Source: Croceibacterium segetis (GTDB lineage: Bacteria > Pseudomonadota > Alphaproteobacteria > Sphingomonadales > Sphingomonadaceae). From it: 64,000 bases of DNA. A program made the position numbers and the translations under genes. The notes under the pieces were generated by a model. That model had not been told where the DNA came from and did not search any database. It worked only from the letters and a program-made list of their open reading frames with translations. The stretch lies in the NCBI RefSeq assembly GCF_011320115.1, contig NZ_JAANOZ010000006.1:124001-188000 (forward strand), in the 5' to 3' direction. This document shows positions 22,114 to 32,484 of this stretch, in pieces (the stretch's first letter is position 1; each line of letters starts with the position of its first letter).

Positions 22114-22163
22114 GCTTTCGTTTGATGCTTTGAGTCGTGCAATGCGCAGGTCGGCGCCGCGCC

Positions 22164-24533
22164 TCAACCCCGCAGCTCCGCGCCCAGCTTGGCCGCGGCG
22201 GCGACGATCCGCTCGGAAATGATCTTCAGGTCCGAGTCGGTATAGCTCTTTTCGCCCGGCTGGAGCGTGACCTCGATCGCCAGCGACTTCTTGCCCTCGG
22301 GTACACCGGTTCCCCGGAAATCGTCGAAGATTCGCGCCTCGGCGATCTCGGCCTTGTCGGCGCCGCGTACCGCTCGCTGCAGGTCGCCCGCGGGCAAGGC
22401 AACATCCACCAGGAAGGCGAAGTCGCGGACGACAGGCTGTAATGCCGGCGGAGCGTAAGGTGCGCGGGCGAAGCTCGGCGTTCCCTTCTTCGGCGGAATC
22501 GCGTCCAGATGAATGCCGAGCGCGGCTACCGGGCCATCGATGTCGAATGCCTTGAGCGTGCCCGGGTGGATCATGCCGAAGCTGGCCAGCTGGTTCTTCG
22601 GCCCGAGCCGCAGCGTGGCCGATTGGCCGGGGTGATAGACGCGGCCCGCCTCCCCCATGACCTGGAGCCTGTCGACCGGGGCGCCAGCGGTTTCGAGCAG
22701 GTAGAGCGTCAGGGCCTTGGCGTCGAAAGCGTCAAACGGCTTGGCCTTGCCGCCTTGCCACGACCGCGCCTCGCGCTCGCCGGCGAGCACGCAGACCAGC
22801 GTCGGATGTTCGCCATCGGCGAGGTAGCGGCGACCGATCTCGAACAGCCGCACGCTCGATGCGCCGCGATCGAGGTTGCGGCGCACGGCCGAGAGCAGCC
22901 CCGGGAGCAGCGAGGGCCGCATGACCTTCAATTCCTCGCTGATAGGATTTTCGAGCACCCAGGCGGCCCCGTCGACAGCCTCGGCTTCCTTTTCCGAAAT
23001 GAACGACCAGGTGATCGCCTCGTTGAGCCCTCGCGCGGCGGCGGCGCGGCGCAGCTTGCGCTCGGTCGCCTGTTCGGGCGTGGCGGTCGGCCGAGCGACG
23101 CCATCGGTGCGCGGCAGCGGCACTCTGTCGACGCGATCGAGCCCGTGGATGCGGACAACTTCCTCAACGATATCGGCGGGCCCTTCGATGTCGTGGCGGC
23201 GCAGCGGCGCGGTGACCCGCCAATCGGGCGAGACGCGGAACTCGAGCGCCTCTAGCGTGCGAAGCTGCTCCTCCTCCGAGATGGCAATGCCGCCAAGCCG
23301 TTCCGCGAGACCAGGGTCGTACTCGATCACGGTCGGCGTGCTCGGGGGCGAGCCGGCACGGACCAGTTCCGACGCCTCGCCGCCGCAGATCTTGAGGATC
23401 AACGCGGTCAGCAGGTCGAGCCCTTCGTCGAGGAACGCCGGATCGACCCCGCGCTCGAAGCGGGTGCGGGCGTCACTGGCGAGCCCGAGCTTGCGTCCGG
23501 TGGCGCCGATCCGCTCGGGGTCGAAGTAGGCGATCTCGAGGAGCACGTCGGTGGTGGCGTCAGACACGCCCGAATGCTCGCCGCCCATGATCCCGGCGAT
23601 GTCGTGCACGCCGCTGTCGTCGGCGATCACTGTCATGCTCGAATCGAGCGTGTAGGTCTTTTCGTTGAGCGCCAGAACCTGCTCGCCGTCCTTCGCGCGG
23701 CGCGCGACCACCGCGCCCTTGAGCTGGGCGAGGTCGTAAGCATGCGCCGGGCGGCCGAACGCCAGCATCAGGTAATTGGTGATGTCGACCAGCGCCGAAA
23801 TCGGCCGCTGCCCGGCGGAGAGCAGCCGCTGCTGCATCCACTCGGGCGAGGCGCCGTTGCTGACGCCGCGGATCACCCGGCCGTAAAACGCCGGGCAACC
23901 CTCGGGATCGTCGGTGCGGATTTCGACCGGGCAGGGGAAGCTGCCCGCCACCGGCTCGACCCGGTACGGCTTGAACCTGCCGAGGCCTGCCGCCGCGAGG
24001 TCGCGGGCAATGCCCTCGACGCCCATGCAGTCGGGCCGGTTGGGAGTGATCGCCACGTCGAACACCGGACTTGTGCCGCGGTAGTCGGCGAAACTCGCGC
24101 CGACCGGCGCGTCGGCCGGCAGTTCGATGATCCCCTCGTGATCGTCGCCGAGCTGCAATTCCCGCGTCGAGCACATCATGCCGTTGCTCTCGACCCCGCG
24201 GATCGCCGTCTTGCGCAGTTCCATGCCGTTCGCCGGCACGATCGCGCCCGACATCCCAAACACGCCTTTCATTCCCGCGCGCGCGTTGGGGGCGCCGCAT
24301 ACCACCTGCAGGGGTTCGCCTTCACCAGTGCTGACCGTCAGCACCTGGAGCTTGTCGGCGTTCGGATGCGGCGCCGCGGTGAGCACTTCGGCTACGCGGA
24401 AGCCGGTGAGCCCTTCGGCCGGGTCCTCGAGCCCCTCGACCTCGATGCCGATCTTGTTGAGCGCGGCGGATATCTCCCCGGCCGAGGCATCGGTATCAAG
24501 GAACACCTTGAGCCAGTCGAGCGAGAACTTCAT
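22164..24533 (-). CDS. pheT: Phenylalanyl-tRNA synthetase beta subunit
   Basis: This encodes 789 aa from ATG at 24533 ([13 protein letters not shown]); a longer frame to 24941 overlaps pheS and is not used. The tRNA-binding EMAP-like domain is at about 38-150, then the B3/B4 editing domain, B5 (about 395-475), the catalytic-like core (about 480-680) and the C-terminal FDX-ACB anticodon domain from about 695 ([21 protein letters not shown]). Its start overlaps the pheS stop in ATGA, so the two subunits are translationally coupled. Confidence 0.97.
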   Translation of the reverse strand: MKFSLDWLKVFLDTDASAGEISAALNKIGIEVEGLEDPAEGLTGFRVAEVLTAAPHPNADKLQVLTVSTGEGEPLQVVCGAPNARAGMKGVFGMSGAIVPANGMELRKTAIRGVESNGMMCSTRELQLGDDHEGIIELPADAPVGASFADYRGTSPVFDVAITPNRPDCMGVEGIARDLAAAGLGRFKPYRVEPVAGSFPCPVEIRTDDPEGCPAFYGRVIRGVSNGASPEWMQQRLLSAGQRPISALVDITNYLMLAFGRPAHAYDLAQLKGAVVARRAKDGEQVLALNEKTYTLDSSMTVIADDSGVHDIAGIMGGEHSGVSDATTDVLLEIAYFDPERIGATGRKLGLASDARTRFERGVDPAFLDEGLDLLTALILKICGGEASELVRAGSPPSTPTVIEYDPGLAERLGGIAISEEEQLRTLEALEFRVSPDWRVTAPLRRHDIEGPADIVEEVVRIHGLDRVDRVPLPRTDGVARPTATPEQATERKLRRAAAARGLNEAITWSFISEKEAEAVDGAAWVLENPISEELKVMRPSLLPGLLSAVRRNLDRGASSVRLFEIGRRYLADGEHPTLVCVLAGEREARSWQGGKAKPFDAFDAKALTLYLLETAGAPVDRLQVMGEAGRVYHPGQSATLRLGPKNQLASFGMIHPGTLKAFDIDGPVAALGIHLDAIPPKKGTPSFARAPYAPPALQPVVRDFAFLVDVALPAGDLQRAVRGADKAEIAEARIFDDFRGTGVPEGKKSLAIEVTLQPGEKSYTDSDLKIISERIVAAAAKLGAELRG

Positions 24534-25624
24534 GCCCGCGCTCCTACGCCCGCCGAAAGGGTCGGCTGGTCGAACGGCGAGAAGCCGTAGTGCCTGAGCC
24601 AGCGCACGTCGCCGTCGAAGAAGGCGCGCAGATCGTCCATCCCATACTTGAGCATGGCGAGGCGATCGACACCGACGCCAAAGGCGAAGCCCTGCCATTC
24701 GTCGGGGTCGAGGCCGCTCATCTCGATCACCCGGCGGTTGACCATGCCGCTGCCGAGCAGCTCCATCCAGCCGTGCCCCGGTTCGTCGCCCGAGCCACCG
24801 AGCACCCGGCGGCCGTTCTCGAGCGCGAAGCCGACGTCGGCTTCGACCGAAGGCTCGGTGAACGGGAAATAGCTCGGCCGCAGCCGCAGGACGATGTCCT
24901 CGCGCTCGAAGAACGCCTTGAGGAAGGTCTCGAGCGTCCACTTAAGATGGCCCAGGTGAATGCCGCGATCGATCACCAGGCCTTCGACTTGGTGAAACAT
25001 CGGCGTGTGGGTCGCATCGCTGTCCGAGCGGTAGACCCGGCCCGGAGCGATGATCCGCAGCGGCGCGCCCTGGCTGACCATCGTGCGCACCTGCACCGGA
25101 CTGGTGTGGGTGCGCAGCAGCATTCGATGGTCCACACCCTCTTGCTGAGGGAAATAGAAGGTATCGTGCATCGCCCGCGCCGGGTGGCTTTCAGGCATGT
25201 TGAGCGCCGTGAAGTTATGCCAGTCGTCCTCGATCTCGGGACCCGTGGCGACCGCGAAGCCCATATCGGCGAAGATCTCGGCAAGCTCGTCCATTACCTG
25301 GCTGACCGGATGCACGGAGCCCTTGGGTACCTCGGACGCGGGCAGTGTGAGGTCGAGCGTTTCGCTCGCGAGGCTCGCCTCGAGCGCCGCGTCGTCGAGC
25401 GCGGCCTTCTTCTCGGCGAGCGCATTGGCGATCTTTTCGCGCGCCGCCTGGATCGCCGGCGCGGCTTTCGTGCGCTCCTCCGACGCCATGGCGCCGAGAC
25501 TCTTCAGCGCCAGGCTGATCCAGCCCTGCTTGCCGAGCGCGGCGATGCGGATCGCCTCCACCGCGTCGACATCGGCAGCCGCGTCGATCGCGGCAAGCGT
25601 TTCGGAAATCCTCTGATCGTCCAT
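24530..25624 (-). CDS. pheS: Phenylalanyl-tRNA synthetase alpha subunit
   Basis: This 364-aa class II synthetase has an N-terminal coiled coil at about 1-90 and the core from about 100, with motif 2 near [20 protein letters not shown] and motif 3 ([17 protein letters not shown]) near the end. It forms the alpha2beta2 enzyme with PheT, which overlaps it by four bases. It lies 88 bases downstream of rplT, with a terminator-like hairpin between. Confidence 0.97.
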   Translation of the reverse strand: MDDQRISETLAAIDAAADVDAVEAIRIAALGKQGWISLALKSLGAMASEERTKAAPAIQAAREKIANALAEKKAALDDAALEASLASETLDLTLPASEVPKGSVHPVSQVMDELAEIFADMGFAVATGPEIEDDWHNFTALNMPESHPARAMHDTFYFPQQEGVDHRMLLRTHTSPVQVRTMVSQGAPLRIIAPGRVYRSDSDATHTPMFHQVEGLVIDRGIHLGHLKWTLETFLKAFFEREDIVLRLRPSYFPFTEPSVEADVGFALENGRRVLGGSGDEPGHGWMELLGSGMVNRRVIEMSGLDPDEWQGFAFGVGVDRLAMLKYGMDDLRAFFDGDVRWLRHYGFSPFDQPTLSAGVGARA

Positions 25625-25651
25625 CGTGCAAGTCCGCTAGATCAATTGCGC

Positions 25652-25686
25652 ACAAAGAAAAAGCGCCACCCTCGCGGATGGCGCTT
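25652..25686 (-). terminator. Intrinsic terminator or attenuator between rplT and pheS
   Basis: On the minus strand AGCGCCA (from 25685) pairs with TGGCGCT (ending 25662), with a short GC-rich middle, and is followed by TTTTTCTTT. This is a good Rho-independent terminator. It ends rpmI-rplT transcripts or attenuates read-through into pheS. Confidence 0.8.
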
Positions 25687-25712
25687 CAACTCCTCGGCGC
25701 GGATGCGCCAAA

Positions 25713-26075
25713 TCAGGCCGAAGGCAGCGCCTGCTTCGCCTGCGCGATGATGGCGGTAAACGAACCGCCCTCGTTCATCGCGAGGTCGGCCATGACCTTG
25801 CGGTCGAGCTCGATGCCGGCGAGCTTAACGCCGTGCATGAACTGCGAATACGTCAGGCCTTCGGCGCGAACCGCGGCGTTGATCCGCTGGATCCACAGCG
25901 CGCGGAAAGACCGCTTCTTCACCTTGCGGTCGCGGTAGGCATACTGCCCGGCCTTTTCGACCGCCTGGCGGGCGACGCGAATGGTGTTCTTGCGGCGGCC
26001 GCGATAGCCCTTGGCTTGCTCGAGGATCCGCTTGTGTTTGGCGCGGGTGGTAACGCCGCGTTTGATACGGGACAT
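25713..26075 (-). CDS. rplT: 50S ribosomal protein L20
   Basis: This 120-aa basic protein with [20 protein letters not shown] and the typical [26 protein letters not shown] region nucleates 23S rRNA folding. Length is standard. It follows rpmI by 29 bases in the conserved rpmI-rplT-pheS-pheT order. Confidence 0.98.
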   Translation of the reverse strand: MSRIKRGVTTRAKHKRILEQAKGYRGRRKNTIRVARQAVEKAGQYAYRDRKVKKRSFRALWIQRINAAVRAEGLTYSQFMHGVKLAGIELDRKVMADLAMNEGGSFTAIIAQAKQALPSA

Positions 26076-26104
26076 GCTCTAGTACTCCTGTCTCTAAACC
26101 CGGC

Positions 26105-26308
26105 TCAGTCGAGGCCGTAGGGGGCCCACTTCTTGATCGTCCGAGCATCGGCATCGGCGATCACGGTGGTGCCGCGGTTCTGGCGGATGTACTTGGCATT
26201 GTGGCTGATCAGGCGGTGGCGCTTGCCGGCGACACCATGCTTGACCTTGCCGGTGGCGGTGATCTTGAAGCGCTTCTTCACACCGCTCTTGGTCTTCAGC
26301 TTGGGCAT
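26105..26308 (-). CDS. rpmI: 50S ribosomal protein L35
   Basis: This 67-aa protein begins [20 protein letters not shown], the L35 signature. ATG at 26308 is preceded by AAGGAG at normal distance; the longer open frame to 26509 is not used. infC is not adjacent. The 121 bases upstream, before the hisN-like stop, probably carry its promoter, with a CGCGCCC/GGGCGCG inverted repeat near 26400. Confidence 0.97.
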   Translation of the reverse strand: MPKLKTKSGVKKRFKITATGKVKHGVAGKRHRLISHNAKYIRQNRGTTVIADADARTIKKWAPYGLD

Positions 26309-26429
26309 TTCAGTCTCCTTTCGGGGACACGTCCTAGCCAGCCCTGGCAGCCCTTTTGGCCAGACCGGCAGATAATCACGTGTCGGTGAAGGACGCGCCC
26401 CTAGTCGCTGGGCGCGCGAAAGGCAAGCG

Positions 26430-27224
26430 TCAGTGCGCGTGCCCGTGGTGGCCGCCCATCGCCTCGAGCACATCGTCGAGCCGCGCCGGATCTCCAAGCG
26501 CCAGCACATGACCGTCTGAGGCGGCGTGCAGGGGCTCGCCGTTCCAGTCGCACATCATCCCGCCGGCGCCTTCGACGACCGGGACCAGCGCGGCGAAATC
26601 GTGCAGCTTGAGACCGGCCTCGCACACTATATCGAGGTGGCCCGAGGCGAGCATCGCGTAGTTGTAGCAGTCGCCGCCCATGATCATCCGCCGGTGATCG
26701 GTCGCCTGGGCGAGCGTCATGAACACGTCGCCCTGGTCCTGGGTGAAATAGTGCGGTCCCGTAGTGGCGAGCGCCGCGTGCGACAGTTCAGGGCAGGCAC
26801 GGGTGACGACTGGCTGGCCGTTGAGCGTCGTCGGCTCTCCCGCTACGCCGAGCCAGCGCTCGCCGAGGACCGGCTGGTCGATCACCCCGAGCACTGGAAA
26901 GCCGTCGACCAGCAGCGCGATCAGGGTGCCGAAAGTGGCCCGCCCGGCGAGAAACGCGGTGGTGCCGTCGATCGGGTCGAGCACCCATTGCCGGCCCGAG
27001 CGGCCCTCGGTCGTGCCGAATTCCTCGCCGGCGACACCGTCCTGCGGCACTTCGGCGGTGAGGAGCTTGCGCATCGCTTCCTCGGCGGCGCGGTCCGCCA
27101 GAGTCACCGGCGTCGCGTCCGCCTTGCGCTCGTGGTCGAGCCCGCTGCGGAAATGCGGCACGATCGTCGCCCGCGCGGCGTCGGCGAGTCGGTGGGCGAG
27201 GGCAATTTCGGCGGCGAGATTCAA
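26430..27224 (-). CDS. hisN: Inositol-monophosphatase-family phosphatase, probably histidinol-phosphatase
   Basis: This 264-aa protein has the Mg-binding motifs of the family: GEEFG near 67, [16 protein letters not shown] at about 80-95, and a late Asp in [18 protein letters not shown]. The F-rich DGTTAFLAG form is the one seen in alphaproteobacterial HisN enzymes that dephosphorylate histidinol phosphate, although inositol or other sugar phosphates cannot be excluded. The C-terminus ends HHGHAH. The start is one base downstream of the prs stop, so the two are cotranscribed. Confidence 0.82.
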   Translation of the reverse strand: MNLAAEIALAHRLADAARATIVPHFRSGLDHERKADATPVTLADRAAEEAMRKLLTAEVPQDGVAGEEFGTTEGRSGRQWVLDPIDGTTAFLAGRATFGTLIALLVDGFPVLGVIDQPVLGERWLGVAGEPTTLNGQPVVTRACPELSHAALATTGPHYFTQDQGDVFMTLAQATDHRRMIMGGDCYNYAMLASGHLDIVCEAGLKLHDFAALVPVVEGAGGMMCDWNGEPLHAASDGHVLALGDPARLDDVLEAMGGHHGHAH

Positions 27225-27225
27225 G

Positions 27226-28161
27226 TCAGTCGAACAGCGAGGAGACGCTGCTCTCGTCGGCGATCCGGCGCACCGCCTCGCCGATCAGCGGGGCGATCGG
27301 CAGGACCCGGATGCGTTTCGATTCCTTCGCCGCGTCGGTCGGCAGGATGGTGTCGGTGATCACCAGTTCGGTCAGCGCCGAGCCGTCGACCCGCGCCACC
27401 GCGCCGCCCGACAGTACGCCGTGGGTGATGTAGGCGGCGACCGAGGTCGCCCCGGCGTCGAGCAGCGCCTGCGCGGCATTGCACAGCGTGCCGCCCGAAT
27501 CGATGATGTCGTCGATCAGGATGCACGCCCGGCCGCTGACGTCGCCGATGATGTTCATGACTTCGGATTCGCCGGCGCGCTCGCGGCGCTTGTCGACGAT
27601 GGCCAGCGGGGCGTTGTCCAGCCGCTTGGCCAGCGCGCGGGCGCGGACCACGCCGCCGACGTCGGGCGAGACCACCACCAGGTTACGCCCGGCGTAGCGC
27701 GCGAGGATGTCGGCCGACATCACCGGGGCGGCGAACAGATTGTCGGTCGGGATATCGAAGAACCCCTGGATCTGCCCGGCGTGGAGATCGACCGAGAGCA
27801 CCCGGTTGGCGCCCGCTTCGGTGATCAGGTTGGCGACCAGCTTGGCCGAAATCGGTGTGCGCGAGCCGGACTTGCGATCCTGCCGGGCGTAGCCGAAATA
27901 GGGGATGACGGCGGTGATCCGCTTGGCCGACGCGCGCCTGCACGCGTCGATCGAGATCAGCAGCTCCATCAGGTTGTCGTTCGCCGGGTAGCTGGTCGAC
28001 TGCATGATGAAGAGGTCTTCGCCGCGAACGTTTTCGTGGATTTCGACGAAGATTTCCTCGTCGGCGAAGCGGCGCACGCTGGCGTCGGTCAGCGGAAGCT
28101 CGAGATAACTCGCGATCGCCCGGGCAAGCGGCAAGTTGGAATTGCCGGCCATGATCTTCAT
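27226..28161 (-). CDS. prs: Ribose-phosphate pyrophosphokinase
   Basis: This 311-aa enzyme makes PRPP from ribose 5-phosphate and ATP for purine, pyrimidine, His and Trp synthesis. The ATP-binding flexible loop [10 protein letters not shown] is near 97, and the PRPP-binding loop [14 protein letters not shown] is near 215. Length is normal. It precedes the hisN-like gene, which fits a supply of PRPP to histidine synthesis. AGGAG lies upstream of the ATG at 28161. Confidence 0.97.
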   Translation of the reverse strand: MKIMAGNSNLPLARAIASYLELPLTDASVRRFADEEIFVEIHENVRGEDLFIMQSTSYPANDNLMELLISIDACRRASAKRITAVIPYFGYARQDRKSGSRTPISAKLVANLITEAGANRVLSVDLHAGQIQGFFDIPTDNLFAAPVMSADILARYAGRNLVVVSPDVGGVVRARALAKRLDNAPLAIVDKRRERAGESEVMNIIGDVSGRACILIDDIIDSGGTLCNAAQALLDAGATSVAAYITHGVLSGGAVARVDGSALTELVITDTILPTDAAKESKRIRVLPIAPLIGEAVRRIADESSVSSLFD

Positions 28162-28248
28162 CGCGCGGGTGCTCCTGTCAGGTCGCCATTAGGAATCGCC
28201 TGCGGCCCGCTTAGCCGAGCGTCATGGTATTGCAACACTGGCGGTGAG

Positions 28249-28824
28249 CTATCCCACGGCCTTCCGCCAGAAGCGGGGAAGGAACATGCCAGTGCGCCGC
28301 TTGTAGCGCGCGTATACGGGCGCGAGATCGCTGCCGGCCATGCTCCGCTCGTCGTCGCGCGCGGCGTGGACGAACAGGCTTGCGTTGAGCAGAAAGATCG
28401 CCAGCGACCACAACGAGGGCAGCGCCGCGAGCATGGCGGCGAAGGCGATCAGGTAGCTCGCATAGATCGGATGCCTGATGTGGGCGTAAGGGCCGTCCTC
28501 GCAGACTGCCTCGGGCACCTCGCCGTTCCAGGCGATGTGAAACCGCCTGTCCGCGATCGTGTGGCGAGCCCATTCGTATAGCGTCAGCGCGGCCGCCATC
28601 AGCGCCCCGCCGGCAACCGCATTGCCCATCGGAACGTGGGCGCGATAACCGAGGAACAGGGTCGCGAGGGTGCCGGTCACCAGGAACGAGAACTGGGCGA
28701 TTCCTGAGCCGAGATCGTCGTCGGGGCTGACCTCGAAGGTCCGCGCGCCGGCGAGGATGAAATAATAGAAGCACAGTCCCAGCGGGAGGATGAACACCGT
28801 CGGCCAGAGCGGGACGGATATCAC
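28249..28824 (-). CDS. Isoprenylcysteine-carboxyl-methyltransferase-like membrane protein
   Basis: This 191-aa protein has about five membrane segments and the family motif GPYAHIRHPIYASYL at about 111-125, followed by an acidic-basic tail with DERSMAGSDLAPVYARYKRRTGMFLP. Members of this PEMT/ICMT superfamily use S-adenosylmethionine to methylate small lipophilic or cysteine carboxyl groups at the membrane. The bacterial substrates are mostly unknown. It follows glpX with only one base between stop and start, so they are probably cotranscribed. Confidence 0.82.
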   Translation of the reverse strand: MISVPLWPTVFILPLGLCFYYFILAGARTFEVSPDDDLGSGIAQFSFLVTGTLATLFLGYRAHVPMGNAVAGGALMAAALTLYEWARHTIADRRFHIAWNGEVPEAVCEDGPYAHIRHPIYASYLIAFAAMLAALPSLWSLAIFLLNASLFVHAARDDERSMAGSDLAPVYARYKRRTGMFLPRFWRKAVG

Positions 28825-28825
28825 C

Positions 28826-29809
28826 TCACCCCACCCGGTGGTCGCCCTTGACCCAGCGGATCGTGCCGCTGCTCGCGCGCATGACCACGCTTTCGGTCGT
28901 CATCCGGTCCCCCTTGAGATACTTGACCCCTTCGAGCAGCGAGCCATCGGTGACCCCGGTGGCGGCGAAGATGCAGTCGCCCTTGGCGAGGTCCTCGAGC
29001 TTGTAGATGCGGTCGAGGTCCTCGATCCCCCATTTGCGCGCGCGCAGCCGTTCGTCGTCGTTGCGGAAGATCAGCTTGCCGTTGAACTGGCCGCCGACGC
29101 AGCGCAGCGCGGCTGCCGCGAGCACGCCTTCGGGCGCGCCGCCGCTGCCCATGTAGATGTCGATCGTGGTATTGGGATCGGTGGTCGCGATGACTCCCGC
29201 AACGTCACCGTCGCCAATGAGTACCACCCCGCAGCCGAGCGCGCGCAACTCGGCAATCAGTGCCGAATGGCGCGGACGCTCGAGCACGCAGACGATGATC
29301 TCGTTCGGCGCGACGCCCTTGGCCGCGGCGACCGCCTTGACGTTGTCGGTCGCGCTCTTCGCCAGGTCGATCACCCCTTCGGGATAGCCGGGGCCGACGG
29401 CGAGCTTCTCCATGTAGACGTCGGGCGCGTTGAGCAGGCAGCCTTCTTCGGCCGCGGCCAGCACTGCCAGCGCGTTGGGGCCGGCCTTGGCGGTGATCGT
29501 AGTGCCTTCGAGCGGGTCGAGCGCGATGTCGATCTTCGGGCCCTTGCCGGGTGCGCCGCCGACCTTCTCGCCGATAAAAAGCATCGGCGCCTCGTCGCGC
29601 TCGCCTTCGCCGATGACCACGGTGCCGTCGATCGCCAGCTCGTCGAACGCCCGGCGCATCGCCGCGACCGCGGCGGCGTCGGCGGCCTTCTCGTCGCCCC
29701 GCCCGATCAGCTTCGACGCCGCAATGGCCGCCGCTTCGGTCACGCGGACCATCTCCAACACCAGGACGCGGTCCAAAACGTGGCTGGCGGAAACGGCGCG
29801 GTCGTTCAT
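28826..29809 (-). CDS. glpX: Fructose-1,6-bisphosphatase, class II
   Basis: This 327-aa GlpX-type phosphatase converts fructose 1,6-bisphosphate to fructose 6-phosphate in gluconeogenesis. Metal and substrate motifs are visible: VIGEGERDEAPML near 67, DIALDPLEGTT near 95 and YMGSGGAPEGVLAAAAL near 200. hom is the neighbour on the same strand, separated by a small opposite-strand gene. In relatives hom and glpX are often directly adjacent. Confidence 0.95.
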   Translation of the reverse strand: MNDRAVSASHVLDRVLVLEMVRVTEAAAIAASKLIGRGDEKAADAAAVAAMRRAFDELAIDGTVVIGEGERDEAPMLFIGEKVGGAPGKGPKIDIALDPLEGTTITAKAGPNALAVLAAAEEGCLLNAPDVYMEKLAVGPGYPEGVIDLAKSATDNVKAVAAAKGVAPNEIIVCVLERPRHSALIAELRALGCGVVLIGDGDVAGVIATTDPNTTIDIYMGSGGAPEGVLAAAALRCVGGQFNGKLIFRNDDERLRARKWGIEDLDRIYKLEDLAKGDCIFAATGVTDGSLLEGVKYLKGDRMTTESVVMRASSGTIRWVKGDHRVG

Positions 29810-29868
29810 AAGCGATTCAGTCCTGTCGGCGTGTCTCTCTCGCCGCCAATTGGGCGAAAGGGCGGGCG

Positions 29869-30255
29869 ATGTCGAGCATGCTGTTAGCGGCCGCCGCTGC
29901 CGCCGTTAACCCGGCCCCGACGGTGACCGCGGAGCAGGCGCTGGAGAACGCCCGGGCGATATTTTCCGCCGCACCGCGCAAGGCCGCTCCGTGCCCCGAT
30001 GCCACCGGCGACGAGATCGTCGTCTGCGCCGAGCACGAGGACCCGGCGAAGCAGTATGTCCCCTCGAACACCGACAGCGGCGATCCCGACGACGGGGTGC
30101 CCCGCGCGCCCGACGTCTCCGGCCTGCCGAGCGGCGGCATGCGCATCGGCAAGACCCCGCGCCACCCGCTGATCATCGACCTGTCGAAGATTCCCGAGGC
30201 GCCCGCCGGTTCCGATGCCGACAAGATCGCCAAGGGCGAGATGGCCGCGCCTTAG
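29869..30255 (+). CDS. Small exported sphingomonad-type protein with GDEIVVC motif
   Basis: This encodes 128 aa. A short Ala-rich hydrophobic N-terminus (MLLAAAAAAVNP) may be a signal peptide. The mature part has CPDATGDEIVVCA, a motif I associate with short secreted proteins common in Sphingomonadales, then a Pro/Asp-rich stretch and a C-terminal LIIDLSKIPEAPAG. There is no known function. It lies between hom and glpX on the opposite strand, and its TAG overlaps the hom TAA in the sequence TTAG. Confidence 0.72.
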   Translation: MSSMLLAAAAAAVNPAPTVTAEQALENARAIFSAAPRKAAPCPDATGDEIVVCAEHEDPAKQYVPSNTDSGDPDDGVPRAPDVSGLPSGGMRIGKTPRHPLIIDLSKIPEAPAGSDADKIAKGEMAAP

Positions 30256-31559
30256 TCCAGCAAGTGCATCACAAGCGGCGGCTCGGTCAGGCTTTCCGAC
30301 CCTTCGAGCAGGCGCAGCGCTTCGGCGACGTTCGCCTCGGGGCCTTCGTGAGTGACCATTGCCACCAGCACCTCGCCGCCCTCTTCCGGACGGCCTTGCT
30401 GAATCAGGCTTTCGATCGAGACCCCGGCGTCACGCATCGCCGTGGCGATCTCCGCGAGAACTCCGGGGCGATCGGCGACGGTGAAACGCAAGTAGGTGCG
30501 GTTGGTCCGGTGGCCGGCGTCGGCCGGGGCGCGGGCTTCGAGGGCGGCGACCGGGACCGAGAACGGCGCACCGACGTCGCCGCGCGCTATATCTATAAGG
30601 TCGGCGGCGACCGCGCTGGCGGTCGGCCCGTCGCCGGCACCGGCGCCCTGGAACAGCAGGCGGCCGGAGAAATTGCCCTCCGCGACCACCGCGTTGGTCG
30701 CGCCTTCGACCGCGGCGAGCGGGTGATGCCGCGGCACCAGGCACGGCTGAACGCGCTGGAACAATCCGCCCTCCTCGGCGCAGTCGGCAATGCCCAGCAG
30801 GCGGATGCGATAGCCGAGCGCCTCGGCCTGGGCGATGTCCGCCGCGCGGACGCGGCCGATGCCGCCAATCTCTACCGCGCCGAAGTCGATCCGCGCGCCG
30901 AAGGCGATCGCCGCGAGGATCGCCAGCTTGTGCGCCGCGTCGACGCCTTCGACGTCGAAGGTCGGGTCGGCTTCGGCATAACCGAGCGCCTGCGCCTCGC
31001 CGAGCACCTCGCCGAAGTCGCGCCCGGTCGCCTCCATCGTCGAGAGGATATAATTGCACGTGCCGTTGAGGATGCCGTAGATACGCTCGATCCGATTGGC
31101 CGCGGCGCCTTCGCGCAGGCCCTTGATCACCGGAATGCCGCCGGCCACCGCGGCCTCGAACTTGAGCGCCGCGCCTCGTCCCTCGTTGGCGCGTTCCGCC
31201 AGGTCGGCGAGCTCTAGCCCGTGATGCGCGATCATCGCCTTGTTGGCGGTAACCAGCGCCTTGCCGGCGCCCAGCGCACCGCGCGCGGTGGTCAGCGCCG
31301 GGCCGTCCGCGCCGCCGACCAGCTCGACCACCACGTCGACGTCGGCGCGCGCGGCGAGCGCGGTCATGTCGTCTTCCCAATCATAGCGCGACAAGTCGAC
31401 GCCGCGGTCCTTGGTCCGGTCACGCGCCGAGACCGCGACGATGACTACCTTCCGTCCGGCCCGCCGCTCGATCAGGGCGCCGTTGGCCTCGAGCAGGCGA
31501 ACAAGCCCGGCGCCGACGGTGCCGAGCCCGGCGAGTGCGATGCGAAGCGGTTCGGCCAT
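30252..31559 (-). CDS. hom: Homoserine dehydrogenase
   Basis: This 435-aa enzyme reduces aspartate semialdehyde to homoserine on the way to threonine, methionine and isoleucine. The NAD(P) fold is marked by IALAGLGTVGAGLVRLLE, the active site by VTANKAMIAHHG and GILNGTCNYILSTM, and the C-terminal ACT domain by DRPGVLAEIATAMRDAGVSI at about 355, used for feedback by threonine. ATG at 31559 is chosen over the frame extending to 31715 because the family starts MAEPLRIALAG. Confidence 0.96.
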   Translation of the reverse strand: MAEPLRIALAGLGTVGAGLVRLLEANGALIERRAGRKVVIVAVSARDRTKDRGVDLSRYDWEDDMTALAARADVDVVVELVGGADGPALTTARGALGAGKALVTANKAMIAHHGLELADLAERANEGRGAALKFEAAVAGGIPVIKGLREGAAANRIERIYGILNGTCNYILSTMEATGRDFGEVLGEAQALGYAEADPTFDVEGVDAAHKLAILAAIAFGARIDFGAVEIGGIGRVRAADIAQAEALGYRIRLLGIADCAEEGGLFQRVQPCLVPRHHPLAAVEGATNAVVAEGNFSGRLLFQGAGAGDGPTASAVAADLIDIARGDVGAPFSVPVAALEARAPADAGHRTNRTYLRFTVADRPGVLAEIATAMRDAGVSIESLIQQGRPEEGGEVLVAMVTHEGPEANVAEALRLLEGSESLTEPPLVMHLLD

Positions 31560-31614
31560 TCCCGGTGCCCCAGTTGATACGACGGGGCGCGTTAGAAGCT
31601 GGGCGCGGCCTTGG

Positions 31615-32484
31615 CTAGTGCCGCGTGCGCTCGCACGGGCCGAGCTGGTCGAGGATGAACTGGTAGTCGGCCTCAGCCCGTCGGCGGCCGGCGGTGTCGG
31701 ATTGCAGAAACGCATCGGCGCCCAGTTTGCGCGGAAGGAAACAGGCGAGCCGGTACCAGGCGATCGTGCCGGGCTCCGGCGGCTTGGCCGCCTGGTCGAC
31801 GATCTCGCTCCACGAGACGCCCCAGGTCGGGTCCATGTTCGGACGGCGGAGCACCGTCAGCGAGACCGGCGCGCCGCCGGCGGTGCCGACGAACATCTGC
31901 GTTTCGGACTCGCCGGCGAGATTGCCGGCGACCGAGATCACGTCGCGCACGCCGGTGATTCGCGGCGGGGCGTCGCGGGCGGCGAGCTGACCGATGATGG
32001 CGCGCACCCGCTCTTCGAGCATGGGGTCGAGCGGCAGCTGGGCGTCGGGCGCCACGAGCTGGAGCTCGCCCGGGCGGGCGGGGACCGCATTGGCGAAAAC
32101 GATGAAGGCCTGCTTCCTGAGCTTGGGCGGCTTGCCCTTCGCGCCCAGCGGGACGTCGGCGAGATAGCTGACCGATTCGCCGAGCGCGCTCGGCCCCTTG
32201 AGCACACGCTGGGTCTGCGTCCGGAGATAGAGCCGCGCGCGGCCAACGGCGAGACCCGGGGCGCGCTCCGCCGGGACGGTCGCCTGGTCCTTGACGGCGA
32301 CCTCGGCGACGACTTCCGCCGCTTCGACGAGGCCCACGAGATCGGCGTATGTCGCAGCAGGAGCGCTCGCGGCGAGCGCACTTTGCGCGTTCGCCGCGCC
32401 GGAAAATGCGCAGGCCGCAAGCGTCGCAGATGCGGCGGCCGCCCTCAGCCAGATCGAAGGCGTTCGGCGCCGATGTCGCTTCAT
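31615..32484 (-). CDS. Exported protein of unknown function
   Basis: This encodes 289 aa. Basic residues followed by a hydrophobic core (WLRAAAASATLAACAFSGAANA) form a clear Sec signal peptide, with cleavage near ANAQS. The mature protein is mixed alpha/beta, with VYLADVPLGAKGKPPKLRKQ-like and FVGTAGGAPVSLTVLRRPNM segments and two Cys near the end (RLACFLP, GPCERTRH). GGGAG lies 6 bases before ATG at 32484. I do not recognise a domain. It lies upstream of hom on the same strand, 55 bases away. Confidence 0.75.
   Translation of the reverse strand: MKRHRRRTPSIWLRAAAASATLAACAFSGAANAQSALAASAPAATYADLVGLVEAAEVVAEVAVKDQATVPAERAPGLAVGRARLYLRTQTQRVLKGPSALGESVSYLADVPLGAKGKPPKLRKQAFIVFANAVPARPGELQLVAPDAQLPLDPMLEERVRAIIGQLAARDAPPRITGVRDVISVAGNLAGESETQMFVGTAGGAPVSLTVLRRPNMDPTWGVSWSEIVDQAAKPPEPGTIAWYRLACFLPRKLGADAFLQSDTAGRRRAEADYQFILDQLGPCERTRH

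Noticed and set aside
24534-24941. N-terminal extension of pheT
   Set aside because: It overlaps pheS in another frame; the family start MKFSLDWLK is at 24533, with the usual ATGA overlap.
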